A stretch of 64,000 nucleotides of DNA from Glossina fuscipes (Eukaryota > Arthropoda > Insecta > Diptera > Glossinidae), in assembly GCF_014805625.2 (NCBI RefSeq), contig NW_023998630.1, positions 180,292 through 244,291 of the forward strand. Direction: 5' to 3'. Made by a program: the position numbers and the translations under genes. The notes beneath the pieces are model-generated. The model saw nothing but the letters and a program-made list of their open reading frames with translations, had not been told where the DNA came from and ran no database searches. Positions 25,061 through 38,333 of the stretch are shown piece after piece (the stretch's first letter is position 1; every line of letters starts with the position of its first letter).

Positions 25061-27249
25061 TCGACTACTCAATTTTTTAGCAAGTATCTTTTAACCAAAT
25101 TTGAATTTTACCAATTACACCTAATATATTGATAAAATCGTAAAGAATTTTTTTAATGAAAAAATTCATAGCAAACATTTTCTTAAAAATGGATTTGCTC
25201 AACTTTCAAAGAGAGCGGGTCACATACAGAAAATACATATATATATAATAGATTCAAAAAATAGAAAAAAAATTGAATTATATTTTACTTCACATTATCA
25301 GAATTTTTCACGTAACAAAAAAACTTATTAATGTCCACTTAGTTTACAATGTGTGTTTCTCTTTGCTTTACGGCTTAACACTAGCTTAACATAAAAACTG
25401 TTGAAGGTTGTAATATATGTGAACGAGTAAAATGAAAAAAAAGAACATCTTCCCTGTACGTTGAAGCTTTTTCCATTACTATTCTCTGCTTTATTTTGCA
25501 TAAATCCCCTAAAACAAGTCGGGCATATTTGAAAGGGCCTTGAGAGATTAACGTCACATATAAAAATAAACAACTAAAAGCGGTTAAAAGCTTACATCCG
25601 TATTTTTTTTTTTTTTTTTTCAATACTAATGTAACAACTAAAAAATCATTATACGGCGAACGTTGGATACCCATTTTTACAGATAAATACGTTTGGTTTT
25701 AAACTGCCGTACAAAGGTTTAAACAATCTATTTTATGTGGCTATAAGAGGTAAGTAATGGGTAATTTTTAATACCAAAACAAGTCAGAAGTATTTCAGAC
25801 AGCTCTCAAATTTCGACTAGTGGCTGATAGTTAGTTAGTTGTTTTTAATTAAATTCAAGAATAACGTAAAACATTTCTGCTCTCTGGTTATATTTTAACT
25901 CTGCACTAACACTGTTCTCCTTAATAGTTCCGTTAGCAAAGAACTGTCAGAAGACCAGTTCCTACTCTGGCACTGGTCCTTTTAGATTTCAGATTAGACC
26001 AACAAGAGACGGCTTCGCATTAAAAACTTGCTTTATGTTCCTCTTACATCGCATTGGTTAGAATAGACGAACTATGTATATTTTCCATTTAGAGCAACAA
26101 AAAGGATTTTAAGCAAAATATAAACAAATAAGGTGTATTTAACCCGCGATAGTGGATATAAATGAATAAAAGTTAATGCGTTTTATGAAGAAAAACAGGA
26201 AAGAAATTACATTCAGCTTACAGCAAAACGTTTTGTATAAATATATTTTGAAACTAAAGCGTTTTGTGTTTAAAAATTGAAATGTCTGATCACTATTTAA
26301 GAGATATAATATTGTATCGAAGTTTAACATAAAACGAATGTAGTACGAGTGCAACATTATGTTGTTAACATGCTGTGGGCATGTAACGTTGACAAAATTG
26401 CTAATTCTTGACAAATCTACAGATCGATCTATTCATTTGTAAAATCTACTTTGACGATTATGAAAAGAATGAATTTCATACAAAACGCTGTGCGCCGAAC
26501 TAAAATTTTGGGGGAAGAGCGGTGATAAATGCATAGGGCATAAAAAACAGCTAGCTACATCAATACATTATTTATTTCGACCGAGAATAATTATTTATTT
26601 ATTTAACAAATTTGAATACTTATTTATTAACAGTCCGCTGCGGATTTTCTTTCTACGCGAATAGTTGGTTGTAAACTAAAAAATAGCTGAATTGCAAATT
26701 ACCTATAATCTCTAACAGCAACAAACATTCTTACACTTACTGATATGCCTAATATACCTATCCTTGTTTCTATATAAAGGAAGTTACAAAGAAGTGGACA
26801 AAATTTTGCGTAGACTATTTTTAGGGTTAAAGTATTAGCGAATTGCACTTAAGTCTACCTATCCCAGACCATAAATATCCTCGCATTTTTAAATATTTAT
26901 TTTCACACAGAGTAAGACAAAGAGATTAATTCGATAAGAGGACTAAATGATTCCATATTTTATTTATTTATTTTTTTTTTTTTGGGATATAGACGTATAT
27001 GCGTATTCCTAATGTGTATGATGTGTATTCTTATAGTTAATTATAATAAATGCTGTAAAAGCCAGAACAATTTATAACCGGCATATGCGTGAACAATCAC
27101 TCTACGTTACTTTTGCAAATACCATAAAAATTGGTTTTATAACGTATTTAAATACATAATCACACACCTTTTCGTACATATTCATATCAATAAAAGAAAG
27201 CGAAACCAACTTACATAGCTGGACATTCCGCATGGAATAAGTCTGGAAA
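25061..27249. other. AT-rich stretch without identifiable gene
   Basis: Frames at 25328-25674 and 26139-26414 (minus) show no known domain. A T-run of about 19 lies near 25603. Nothing else is seen. Confidence 0.5.
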
Positions 27250-27800
27250 GATTGTTATGACAGTGTTTACCCTTTATTTTGGAGCGAAGTACGATAAATT
27301 AGGCAGTTAGTTACGTAATATAACGCTTTTAGCATACTAATGCACTTAGCCCAGAAATCAACTAAGTGGTAGAACTCGATCAACATTTTGTATGTTAACC
27401 GAAACGGAACTAACGGGCGGTTAGTTCGGCATTGAGGTAGCTTCAAAAGCATAAAATGTCTTGAGGCAAAAGAGACGAATGAATGTTAGCCTTTATTAGT
27501 CAAAATAAAATCCAAAATTTCACGTCTTTTTTCTAGCTCAGGTAAAACAATGAATTTTAAGCTGTTTTCAAACTGTCGAAGAAACAAGGCAGCATCTTAC
27601 CCTAAACCACGCAAAGCAAATAATATAAGGTGACGTAAAACAGATTCAAGCCGGCTAACAAGGCGTCTATAACTAGGAATAACCATTGGTTTAATTAAAG
27701 ACATATAAAAGGCCTTAGTAGCGCAGGAATTACTAAATTCTTAAAATCGTCTTTTTATGAATCCAAGGAGGGATCCAGATTCGCTAACTGAAATCTATAC
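27250..27800 (-). mobile_element. LINE remnant, C-terminal domain only (Jockey/CR1-type), different family from copies 1 and 2
   Basis: On the minus strand from about 27780 it reads SLLGFIKRRF, then CATKAFYMSLIKPMVIPSYR, RLESVLRHLILFALRGLG, FENSLKFIVLPELEKRREI, and, after a frame change, LLKLPQCRTNRPLVPFR and IEFYHLVDFW. These match in order the post-RT domain of copies 1 and 2 (LGFIKRWS, LYTCLVRPILEY, SIQKQFLLFALRNLG, YENRLLLLSLPSLEKRRFV), but the sequence is clearly from another lineage. Stops and at least one frameshift are present. No RT or endonuclease is visible upstream. Confidence 0.8.
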
Positions 27801-30800
27801 CCGGATATAGAACGATTCATTTTATGTGAGGCATTTTGCCACATTTTTATGCTTCGTATACATTTAGTGACCTAGCAAACGATCTAAATTATATGTGAGT
27901 TACCATCAGAAAATGCCAGCTAGACAATACTTAATAGAGGTTATTACGCAAGTGTTATACGACGCTTTCCTAGAGCGATTATACCGCACTATGGAATGAT
28001 ATACTCTTGGCCGCTTCTCTCTCACCGCATTGATTCTTGCAGACCTTTTCTCAAAAAATGCAACTCATATATAGTCTGGTTTAGTTTCGTGTGACTTCTG
28101 TCTGCTCATTAAACTCATTCTTCAACACTACTCCTCAAAGTTGCTCCGTTATAGTGCAATTGAAGAGATCGAACCGAATCGATAAATGCTTTTTTAAAGA
28201 AAGTCGCATTTCACCAGATACTGAAGACTTTGACAGGTCCCAGTTATTGCACTGCGACCTTAGAAAAAAAAATCACTAGACCAAATAATTGAAATAGCCT
28301 CTTCATATTTCTTGATCACAGTATGATATTAATCCGTTTTAAAAAATCTTTTAATGGGTTATTTCTTGGAGATAGAAAAGTTTCGTTTACCGCTAGGTTG
28401 TCATTACTTTCCTCAACTCGCGCCAACGAGAATAATGAGAATGATAACCCTTATAATCGATGTTATTGTTACAATCCGGCAACCTCTTATATTATCTCTA
28501 ATACGTTTATTTTTGTTAAAATTCTATTTTACTCTTTAATATTATTAATCATAGCAAACTGGAAGAAAACACCATAAAATTCGCTTATTAGTTTATGGAT
28601 AGCCGAATTTAAAAATATTGTTTAATATGCGTAAAAATACTAAATTGTTGGTGAGGCTGCATAAATCTTCCAAGAACTTTCAGCATATTTCTTGCTTGGC
28701 CTAAGAATGTACTTATGAACGAACGTTCTTAATCTTCTTGCTCATACTTGATTTTCAGTTTAATCAACACTCGTGCCTATGAGTGCACATTGTAAATAGT
28801 CTTATGATTAGAAATGCATAAAGAAAATAAGCAAATATTAATCAGCAAAAAAGAAAAAGAATCCCAAGAACTAAAAATAAGACGAAATAATCATAATAAA
28901 ACTGGGAAGCTTTCAAAATTCTAAAAAGAATGGAGAAAAAGGCAGAAACGCAATAGAAAATGTGAAAGCAATAAGATAGAGAATTTGCTAATGCAAACGT
29001 AAAAACTTTTTCATGGTTATGGGATATCTAACATTTTTATTATTACATGGCCAGTCGGGCGTGTTATGGTACTCTGTCTATCCCAGTTGCGCATACCGAG
29101 ACTGGCAAACAATGCTTTTACGGTTAGCGTTGTTGAGCTATTTTATCTGATACGCTGAGAATTTCAATAAAACAGCAATATTTTTTTTTTTTTTTTTTAC
29201 TTTTGAGGAGCAAAAATACAACGCGGTGGGTGGAGGAAATAAAACCTCCTCCAAAAGTAGTAAAATATAGTTAATGGTATAATAGTATCTACTAAAACCC
29301 AGTCAGTGATCCAGTGAGTCCAGTGATGATAATGTTGCTGTTGATAATGATAATGCAGAAACACAAATAGCTAGATTTTTTCATGTTAGCTTTGTTTGTA
29401 ATGTTTTAAGAAGTTTCATAGAAATAAATTTCTATCTAATTGCTAAAAACATGGCTGCAATTGACATATATGTAGTCAGGCGTAAATAAAAAATACTTTT
29501 ATATTCTACTTTGAACGCAGTAACAGGTAGTTGCCGCTTCCGTTGCGATTGCAATGAATTTCAAAAAAAATGATTCTTGTAGGAGTAATATAAAACTAGC
29601 ATCGCAGACTGCAATTGAAGATGTGTTGTTGTTTTTTTCTTTTTTTCTTTTCTAAAATGCTCAACTGCTCATTTCACGGTGTGATAACAGCGAGTTTAGC
29701 TGTTTTTGATGGCATTATAACAAGAAAAGACTCCAGCATATTGTAGTCGATTGAGATTATCGTAATTCGTAAGTTGTTGTTCGTTTCCGCATTTCCAGTG
29801 TGCATTTAATCAATTTGAAGTTTATTGAGAAATTTTATAATTATTTCTATTTCGAAGGACGCGACTTGTATGCATGTTTTCAACACATAACGATGGGATT
29901 GAAGAGTAAATTTGCTAACATGGCGAGCATGCTGCTACACTAATGATGTCATTTAGCGATGAGTGTAGAGTTATAATATCGATTTAAAAGTGTAGAAAAA
30001 AAAAACAACATTAAAAAGGAACTGATGGATTACATACATCAGTTTATCCGTCTATTGTTGGCCATTTTAAAATGCACAAATCTACACATCACTAATGAAG
30101 TCATTGCAATTTGGTGGACCAGGTTTACAAAAAAGTCTAAAAATCCCACAAAAATGTTTTTCTTTTAATGTTGAAATAAACAGACATTTTTAATATAATC
30201 GAAATTTCGAAGGAATCCTCATGATGTTATTATCCCCACGGATGCTCGCCCCAATTTAAGAGTTACGTTGACGGGGAACGCAATAACTGTCTTCTATTCT
30301 ATAGGCACCACGGGTGACTTTACTCAGACGTTTGCAAATTTAATATTAAGATTTTAACGTAACGTTCATTGCATTAAGGATGCGCTAAGTCGCTATCGTT
30401 TTTGCGGGTTAAAAGTCCATTTTTTTAGAATGTTTCTTTTATTGTTTTGTTAACTTGGAAACTTGCATAGAAATCGAATTTCAATGAAAGCGTGCTATCT
30501 TCTCTTTAGAACTGAAGCAATGAATGAGTAATTATGCTTATGAAACTTTATTTTCGTTTTACGTTTTGCAACTTCTTTAACTCGCCATTAGGTATGCGGT
30601 CTTTGCTGCATTGCGTGTTAAGCTTTAATTAAAATTGGCTAAATAGATTCTTTGTCCGCTTTAATAAAGTTTATTTTTTTAATTTACTGCAACTAGCAAG
30701 AAGAACAAATTATATTCGGCTCACTTCGAATTTTTTTAGCGCCTATCGCTATTCTCCAGTTAAAATTCTCAAGAATTTTACACAAGCGTTATGAATTGTA

Positions 30801-31879
30801 CAGTGTCCATTTACTTGTCAATTAATAAGAATACCTGTCTGCACATATGATATATAATGTAAGAGAGAAGCAAATAGTTTTACACATTTCGTCTTAATAT
30901 ATTATGGCCTAAAATCATGTTTTTAAATAGTTTTTTTCAATCGTACACAAAGTACTTTTGCAATCAAAGAAAAAGTTATGTTTAATTTATGTTTCATTTT
31001 TAAGATATATTCCTATATTTGCAGCGTAGAAGGAAAGTGCGCACATACAGAATATGTTTGATTCCACAGACCTTATGTTTATAAACTTTCCTAACAGCTT
31101 ATAAGTGAACAATTTTCCAATTTAAAATTTTTATCACATGTTCCGATATGTTTATGTATCAAACTTGCCGTCAATTCAGTCGATATTCGAACTTCAAGCA
31201 TTAATTTTCATAAGAGCAAACTCAAAACTGTTAAGAACAAGTTTGAGACTATCGTTTAAATCCTATTTTTGATACTTTGCGAACGGATGAGAACTAGTCG
31301 ACTTACCAAGAAACCTAACTCTAAATAATGGTAAAAGAAATACACATTCATGACGCTTTACTTGCTTCAAGATTAACAAAAATTCTCAAAACATTTCGCG
31401 GAAAGAGAAGTTAATGCAATGAAAAAATGTCACAATGAGGTTGGGAGCCGGTAACTTGGTTATGAAAGAGCGTATAAGCAGAACATTTGTGAAAGACAAA
31501 GCGTGTCGAGTCAAGAGAATTGAATTGTAATATTCAAACGAGTCTTTGCTATCGTAAAAATTACAAATCCATGATACGAATTTAATAACAAAAGGAGTTG
31601 AAGAAAAACATAAAAATCACGAAACGAGTTAAGTTACAAGCAACCCACACGTTGAGATCGAAACCGTATAACACGCATATAAATTTGAGACCTGAAAGCT
31701 GGCCAGTGTAGCTACGGTCAAATCGCGCCTTTTTCTCTTATTGACATTTGACACAAGCTTGACAAAGTTGTCAACTCAAACTGATACAAGTTTCATATAA
31801 TAGCATAGTTTGTAATAGCATTAAAATGGCTAAGTTTTCTGTCATAAAAAGACAATCATTTTTCCTTGAACGATAGAAA
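27801..31879. other. AT-rich stretch without identifiable gene
   Basis: No coding region I can defend. It has a T-run near 29178-29199, A-rich runs near 28830-28990, and several short frames without domains. Confidence 0.5.
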
Positions 31880-32230
31880 CGTAAGCTATTTTGCATTGTA
31901 CGCTTACTCGGGATGAAAATTGGATTTATTTTGACAACTCCAGGATGCAAAAATATACGGGCAGGCTGAAGCCTGCCATCCGCGTCCATCGCGAGATCAA
32001 TTTCCTACAACATGAAAATGACATTCTGCATTCTGGTAGAAACGGAAGGAGAAAATCAATCTATCCATCCATTTATATTTTAAAACCGATTCACGAGACG
32101 TTCGAAGTACTCAATTGGTAGCTGCTAATCCATGCCGCTAATTCACCAGCCTCAAGTCGTCCCGATTAATCTTTGTTTGCGGAGAGTTGTCAATACTTTG
32201 AATAAAATATTTTCATACAATAAGCCTGCA
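31880..32230 (+). mobile_element. Mariner transposase remnant with internal deletions
   Basis: From about 31900 the plus strand reads TRDENWIYFDNSRM, matching the mariner motif TGDEKWIYFDNPK that carries the second catalytic Asp. After a gap it reads ILKPIHETFEVLNW (like KxVKETLETLNWEVL), then in the same direction LLIHAANSPASSRPD (like LPHAAYSPDLAPSD), and at about 32195 SCQYFE followed by a stop, like the GQYFE or GAYFE end of mariner transposases. The order is right but the spacing is much shorter than in an intact gene of about 345 codons, so large internal parts are lost. Confidence 0.75.
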
Positions 32231-33929
32231 TTCTTTTCCTATACAAAATTCCGGTTTCATATTTATACATCTATGCCCTAATTTGTACATACATTGAAAC
32301 TATTGTTTCAGAATTATAAATGTTTTTTAAGAAATAACACGATTGGTTTAATGGAAATGTTTACGCTTTTTGGCAGATTGCGATGCCTTTCCTTTCTATC
32401 TTCCAAATATAATGTAATTTAGTATAAGACGTGAATATTAAAGACTGTTCTTTTCAAAAGCAAGTAAAAATTGGTTGAACCTAAGGAAAAAAGATCAACC
32501 AGAAAGAAGAAGATTTTGAAGACCAAAGTATTCGCAGCGGAGCTTCAGAAGCCATTTACCGCACGTTCTTCCTTTACTCTGGATGTATATGCTTTTTGTT
32601 TGAGAATATGAGAAACAGAGCTTACACGAAAGGGCAAAGGCACAGAAAAAGGACGTCTATTAGAATTTCAGAATAGAATTTTATAAAGTCTTAGTAATGC
32701 AATAAGAGAATAAATTAGAAAACTTTTAAGAACATATTAAGCCGTGTATTCGATTAGCACATATTTTAAGCATAAATGGTGAGGGATGGTTAAAAGTTCA
32801 TTGTAAAATGCATTCTTTTCAATCCGTAATTTTCTCAATAATTAATTTTAATATTTAATTAAAATTGATACGGTTTCCACATCGCACTTTCGCATACTTT
32901 TTTCCTTTGTTATATTCAACAATGAAAAAAGTATGATAATAACAATTAAATTAATTACCTCTTTACTACAAATAAATGAATAGTTTATGCTTTGACGCTG
33001 ACATCTAACTTGAACTTTATTACGAACAAAAAGCGTTTTTATGACTTTTATGGAATCGACTAAGCTAAAATAGCTTTTGCATTGTTTTCTAAAAAATGCG
33101 CGTACGCACAGGTATGTTCGTTTTGGCATTGTATTTGCAAAATCTATATAAGCGGATATAAACCGACATACCAACTGATATAAACCAAATTAGTTTCATA
33201 TATTCTACGGTGAACTGACATTTTAAATCAATGTGACCCCAAGGAACGTAATTGTAATATGCAGGTAGTGATATGGAGAATAACGTCGAGCATGTACGCA
33301 GCCGTACGGACTAGCGTAATTATGAAATCGGCTAATACGCGGAAGTCTTGCCAAAGTATACAACAATAGCTACTTAGATCAATTTAAGTTGCAATGGAGA
33401 GGATAAGGACTTCACCACGGCCTGACTTTAAAACCGCAGTAGCGTTTACGGCGAAGGCTATTTCACTTTCATTTAGTGTGTAACTACCTCTACACAAGGC
33501 GTCAATAATCGAAAACCGAGTTACGCAGCAGTCTATTATGTAGACATTATAGAAAGATTTTTTAGGAAATTGGTAAACGCGATGTAATATTTGCACTTCT
33601 CTAAACCCTTCCACAGTATGTTAAGAAAGCCGTCTTTTCTCCTTTATCCCTTCAAGTTTGTTCACATATTTTGAAATGCTTTTATGCACAATAGCTAATA
33701 CGCCGAAACAACCTTTAAAAAAAGTTGAAAATGAAATCTGCCTCTCGATATTTTGTGCTATACGGCGTCTATAACCTGCAACCTACATATATTGATGTGA
33801 GAATCGGTTCAAATATTTATTAAAGGAAGAACCTTCAATACGTCCATATCATCAATTTTACAATTCGCTTTACAATTCTCTGCCCTTTTTTATTACATTT
33901 TTTGGATTTATTAAGCTTGTGCGGACGTA
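32231..33929. other. AT-rich stretch without identifiable gene
   Basis: A 108-codon minus frame (32848-33174) shows no known domain and is probably chance. Nothing else is recognised. Confidence 0.45.
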
Positions 33930-34140
33930 TACAACACCCAGAAGAACTTGGGATAGATACACATTTAATACACTGACCTTGTCTGTCCGTGTGTTCGTCT
34001 TTTCTTCCAAGTACAGCTGTTTCGTCGAATTTGGTACATCACTGACTTGGATTCAAGGACGAACGCTGTTGAAGATGGTTCAGATCGGACTACGTTTTCA
34101 ACCAACTTACTTACTTTAAAAAGTCGTTATAAATAAATGT
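33930..34140 (+). repeat. Dispersed repeat, member of a pair with 55970-56120
   Basis: The block aaggacgaacgctgttgaag, atggttcagatcggactacg, ttttcaa, then aaaaagtcgttata aligns closely with aaagacgaacgcgattgaaa, atcgttcggatcggtttact, ttttcaa, and aaaagtcgttata at 56023-56113, in the same orientation. The upstream part (tcgtcgaatttggtac) is also similar to tttcgatgaaatggtg. No protein is implied. Confidence 0.65.
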
Positions 34141-36539
34141 GTTCACGCGAAGTGGTGTAGTGTATCCAATAGTGGGCCGTGGTCCTCTATAATATTTTAT
34201 TTGCCTTCAGCATAAAGAAATATCTCGTAAATATCGTTACTTTATAAAGCTGTTGATTATGTATTTTATGATTTCTTTAATAAGCTCAGATTAAATTTTC
34301 TCTTAAAAAGTGATGTTAACGTAATATTTTTCTACTTACCGACCAAACTCAGGCATATTAAAACTATTAAAAACGCTTTAATTAGAGAAATTAAATACAT
34401 GACTTTTTGGATACTGTTTAGCTTCGTCAGGTGGTTTTGTTCTAAACGGCTTGATAGTAAAAATTTTAATTACATTTTTTCCAACAGTATGCTTGTGGTA
34501 AAGGAATTATGTTGTACAAAAGGTTGAATTCCTAAACGCGCGTAGAAATAGATAAGAACAGAGAGAAGGAAGAAGAGAAATTAAATCGTTAAACATATAT
34601 ATAAAAAAGATTTAAAACATTTAATTTATATTTAAATATATATATATATATATTAAGTTAATTTCCTTGTTGTCGATGAGGGATAATGCGGTACATTTGA
34701 TTTTAGTTGAGATATTTTTAACCGTTGAAGATGACTTAAAGATGTTAAAAATATATAAAGAAATCGTCCTGTTTTGTACATTTTTTGTACGCATTACTGA
34801 AGGACAGTCTTGTGTGCCAGTTTGTTAAACAAAGTGCATAGTTCTCAAAAGCATTTGCGTTCGTCATATCGCGCTGTTTTTTTTTTGTATAAAACCTTAC
34901 GATAACAAATATCGAAAAATGTAGTTGATCATATTCTTGATTAAATCCAAATTCCAAAATTTTATTTGATTTTATAGCTAAAATATGAATTAATCCCGCC
35001 TATCGACTAAGCCGTGTCGACAACGTCAAAAGGGCTTACAATCAAAAAGTATACATAGCATAACTTTATTTGATGTTGTTATATTCACCTTAGTTCTCTT
35101 ATAACAACCATAATAGGACCGGTTTGCTCAACATATTGTATCCAGTATATAAGCTATGATGTTACGGATTTATCAAAAGCCTATAACGTGTGCGAATCAA
35201 AGATATCAAATAGCGGAAACAGGTACATTTAATGAAATTAAACAATTGAATCAATAGATTTTGTTTCGCTGCCAACTAGCTGCAATGGTCATAAGGGGCT
35301 AGAAATCTTGTCTAGAAAAGTCTTTTTTCAAATTGTTTCCTTTCAGGCTAAGTTCAAGACTTCGCCATGTCAGTCCATAAGTCCACATTTTTTAAGCAAG
35401 CCTGTTTGCCTGTCTGTCTTTCTGGAAAAAGTATCTTAATCTCGAATATTTTCATAAGTTCACTGTTCAAGGACGACTTGTAATCACAGTCAGCAAAACA
35501 GCTTAGAGTGCGTGGTGTGGCATTGTTAATGGGTTTCATGTCTAGTTTGTGCAATTATTCAAAGAAAATTGATTTGGAAACGATGTTTCATAGCATTGTG
35601 CAATTACATAATTTTCTTCTTTCTTTTCATTTTCTTTTCTTTTCTTAATTAGTGTACGGTCTTCGTCGTATCTTGCAATCAAAAACCGCACATATCTCAT
35701 GTAGACGGGTACATAATTTATATCTTATGAATCTTTACGATATGACTGTAACCAACTCTTATTTGATGCCTAAACGAGTGGGCGGAATTAATAATACAAT
35801 CTAAGCTACTGTAACGAAAAAGCATCACGATCGAGTTATCCGAGGCTTGATAAATAAGTTACTGTGGACCAAAGAAATGATAGAAAATAAATTTTCGTGA
35901 TTTGTGCATAAGTACATTTTTTTGTATAATTGTCGTAGTATATTGCAATTTGATTGTTTGGTTTATTGGCAATAGTTGACATGTTATGAACTAAATAAGA
36001 TTTAAAAAGAAATGGTTTGGATCTCTGCACTGAAAGTTTAGACCGTGCTTTCAAACCTATATCATGAGCAGGAAGCATTAAAGGTATATAAGTTCCCATA
36101 TTTGGAAATATAAAAAACGGTGAACTTTCAAGTTATTAAAAATTTCTATTTTACCCTTTTTTTGCTTAATGACGCACTAGCTGCCGTTATTTTAAAGAAT
36201 CAAAGTGAAAAGAATTAAATTCACATTAAAAAAATAACAAACACAGCGAGTTTAAACAACTAAACAAACATACAAATGTTAAAAGAACTCCCACGTACGT
36301 GTAAAAATACAAATTCGTCTGTAAATATATATAGTAGGCCACTAAAGTCTACATACAGTAGAAAAAATTAAGATTTCTCTTATTAAAGCCTGCATTTATG
36401 AAATCAACAAAAAATATATTTCTTAAAAAACAAAAACTATTATAGAAAACAATTAAAAAATAAATTTTTTTTTTAAGATAAATTTATAAATAAAAAATAT
36501 ACTTCAATCTCAAAAAATATCATAAAAAATTGCATGTAC
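34141..36539. other. AT-rich stretch without identifiable gene
   Basis: It holds an (AT)n run at 34631-34653. Small frames at 34745-34957, 35354-35554 and 35836-36099 have no known domain. Confidence 0.5.
34631..34653. repeat. (AT)n microsatellite
   Basis: An alternating AT run bounded by atttaa and taag. Confidence 0.85.
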
Positions 36540-36910
36540 ACTCTATTTCACAAGTGGTTTAATGTACTTTAATGTACTGGATCACCTTTAGCATCTTGGC
36601 AATGCTTCCATACGCCTGGTTTCCTACTCCAGCCGCAGACATGCATCCCTGAACCATTACACACCCTCCGCCGTGTTTTACAGCTGCTAATGAATTTTGA
36701 ATTGCCTTCGTTGTATTAGGTTTCCTCCATACTTTTTATATATCATTCGAAAACGTTGCATTAGACTCGCCACTAAAAATTCCGTTATCCGAAAATTTAT
36801 TTCATCATATTTGATATATTAATTTTGCTCATGAATGATTTTTTTTACGAAAATCATTGACACTTTCATTGATTTTTCGAACGATTTCGGGTCGGTTACT
36901 AATTTGCTTA
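36540..36910 (-). mobile_element. Tc1-like transposase remnant
   Basis: On the minus strand it reads NRPEIVRKINESVNDFRKK, later IFSGESNATF (like the FSDESKF motif around the second catalytic Asp, here changed to Gly), then KVWRKPNTTKAIQNSLAAVK, HGGGCVMVQGCMSAAGVGN. The last string is a textbook Tc1-family motif (KHGGGSVMVWGCMSAAGVGN). A stop lies before KVWRKP and another soon after GVGN, so the gene is dead. No terminal inverted repeats were found. Confidence 0.88.
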
Positions 36911-38079
36911 TATTTTTCTAGTTATTTTGCAATGTCAACAGCACTAGGTGTGGGTTCATTTGTTAGCAGTTCTGATAACATTTCGTTTTTCACGATCAAT
37001 TTGGTCGTAAATTAGTATGTAAAAGTAATTAAATCGATCCCTTATAAGATGCGACCCTTATCCTACCTGGTTTTTCAAGAGTCGCAGTTACTTCGTTACC
37101 CTTAAAGTTACCGCGCTAAAATATTCGCAATATAGAATTATGGAAAACAATAAAATATCCGCGGTACAAAAACTATGGAGCAAGTCGTTATCGTTGAATG
37201 TAAAACCGAATAACCATAGCATTATACTCATTTAGTGACCCGAAAATTGGACGCTATATGTCAAAAGACATAAAAAAAGTGATGTTTTCGCCACGTTCTC
37301 TATAGATTTCAGGTGAAGAAGTCGACGAAAACGCTGCAGAATTTATTTTCTACTTTTATCTCTACTATCTTTTGTCTGTCCGAGCAGATATTCCCTTCTT
37401 TAAAGAATGGCGCCTTAATACATAGCGTTAAAAAATGAGAAAGATGGGGAACATGTCACCAAAGGATAATGCTCCAGTTGAAATACATTTTACCGACCTC
37501 TAAGAAGCAAGCGTTTTTTCACAAAAAGAAAAATAATAAACAAATAAATAAAGAATATATTGTTTCTCCTTTATCTAGCCAATAGCAAAAATGTCGTGTT
37601 AATTGCTTTTCCGATATCTTATGTAGATATCTTCCATCGGACCGAAGTGCATATCTAAACAATTAGGAGGTTGGCCGATATGAACAATTTGCCGTAAATA
37701 TTGAAGCAAAAAACTAAGCCACTGGAGGATACTTCGGTTCAAATGCAAATATGTTTATTCAAAAAATGATTGGCGAAAGATAGTTGGTTTTCGTGAATTT
37801 TGTGTTCACGTATACAACTGTTTCTGTGGACACGCATCCATTTTAAACTACTAGCGTCCAATAACGAGAATCTAAGATACTCTTACGCAGTCATATAGGG
37901 TCATCAAATAAATGTTTTTTAATTTGTAATAAAAGCTAAACGTAAAAGATATCCAGACGAATTTTTCTTTGTTTTTATTTTAAATGTTGGTTTAATCAAA
38001 TGGCGTCTCCGTATTTCTGTAAAAATTCAATCCAGAAATACTAAATTTTTGCCACAAAAAGTCAGTTGTCATACTTTCC
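36911..38079. other. AT-rich stretch without identifiable gene
   Basis: Nothing recognised on either strand. Confidence 0.5.
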
Positions 38080-38333
38080 CAGTGTTCTCCTGCATTGACA
38101 TTTTCATGTTGATAAATGACATTTCCAGCCCAAACAAATTGCAGTCAACAGTTATTTTTGCACGCGCAAAGGTTCTCTGGAAACATCACATGTCTTTCTT
38201 TTCACCGGGAGGGTCATAATTCGTATTTACGAAGTCATATAAGCAAGTATGAGCTGCCTCCCACATGCATGCGTTGAATTTGTTGTTTTCATAATAAGTT
38301 CTAAGAGTTTTGTCTCCTTTACAACTATGTATG
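38080..38333 (-). pseudogene. Unidentified protein-like stretch with one internal stop
   Basis: On the minus strand, one frame reads about 50 codons from a point just after an upstream TAA: KYIHSCKGDKTLRTYYENNK, FNACMWEAAHTCLYDFVNT, NYDPPGEKKDM. A TGA follows, then about 38 more codons in the same frame (CFQRTFARAKITVDCNLF and on to QENTGK) before another stop. The composition is more protein-like than its AT-rich surroundings (W, C, H, P present), but I recognise no family. It could be a fragment of a transposon gene or chance. Confidence 0.25.

Noticed and set aside
32848..33174. 108-codon minus-strand frame.
   Set aside because: Composition is driven by AT-rich codons, with no domain; the length is within chance expectation for a 64 kb AT-rich window.
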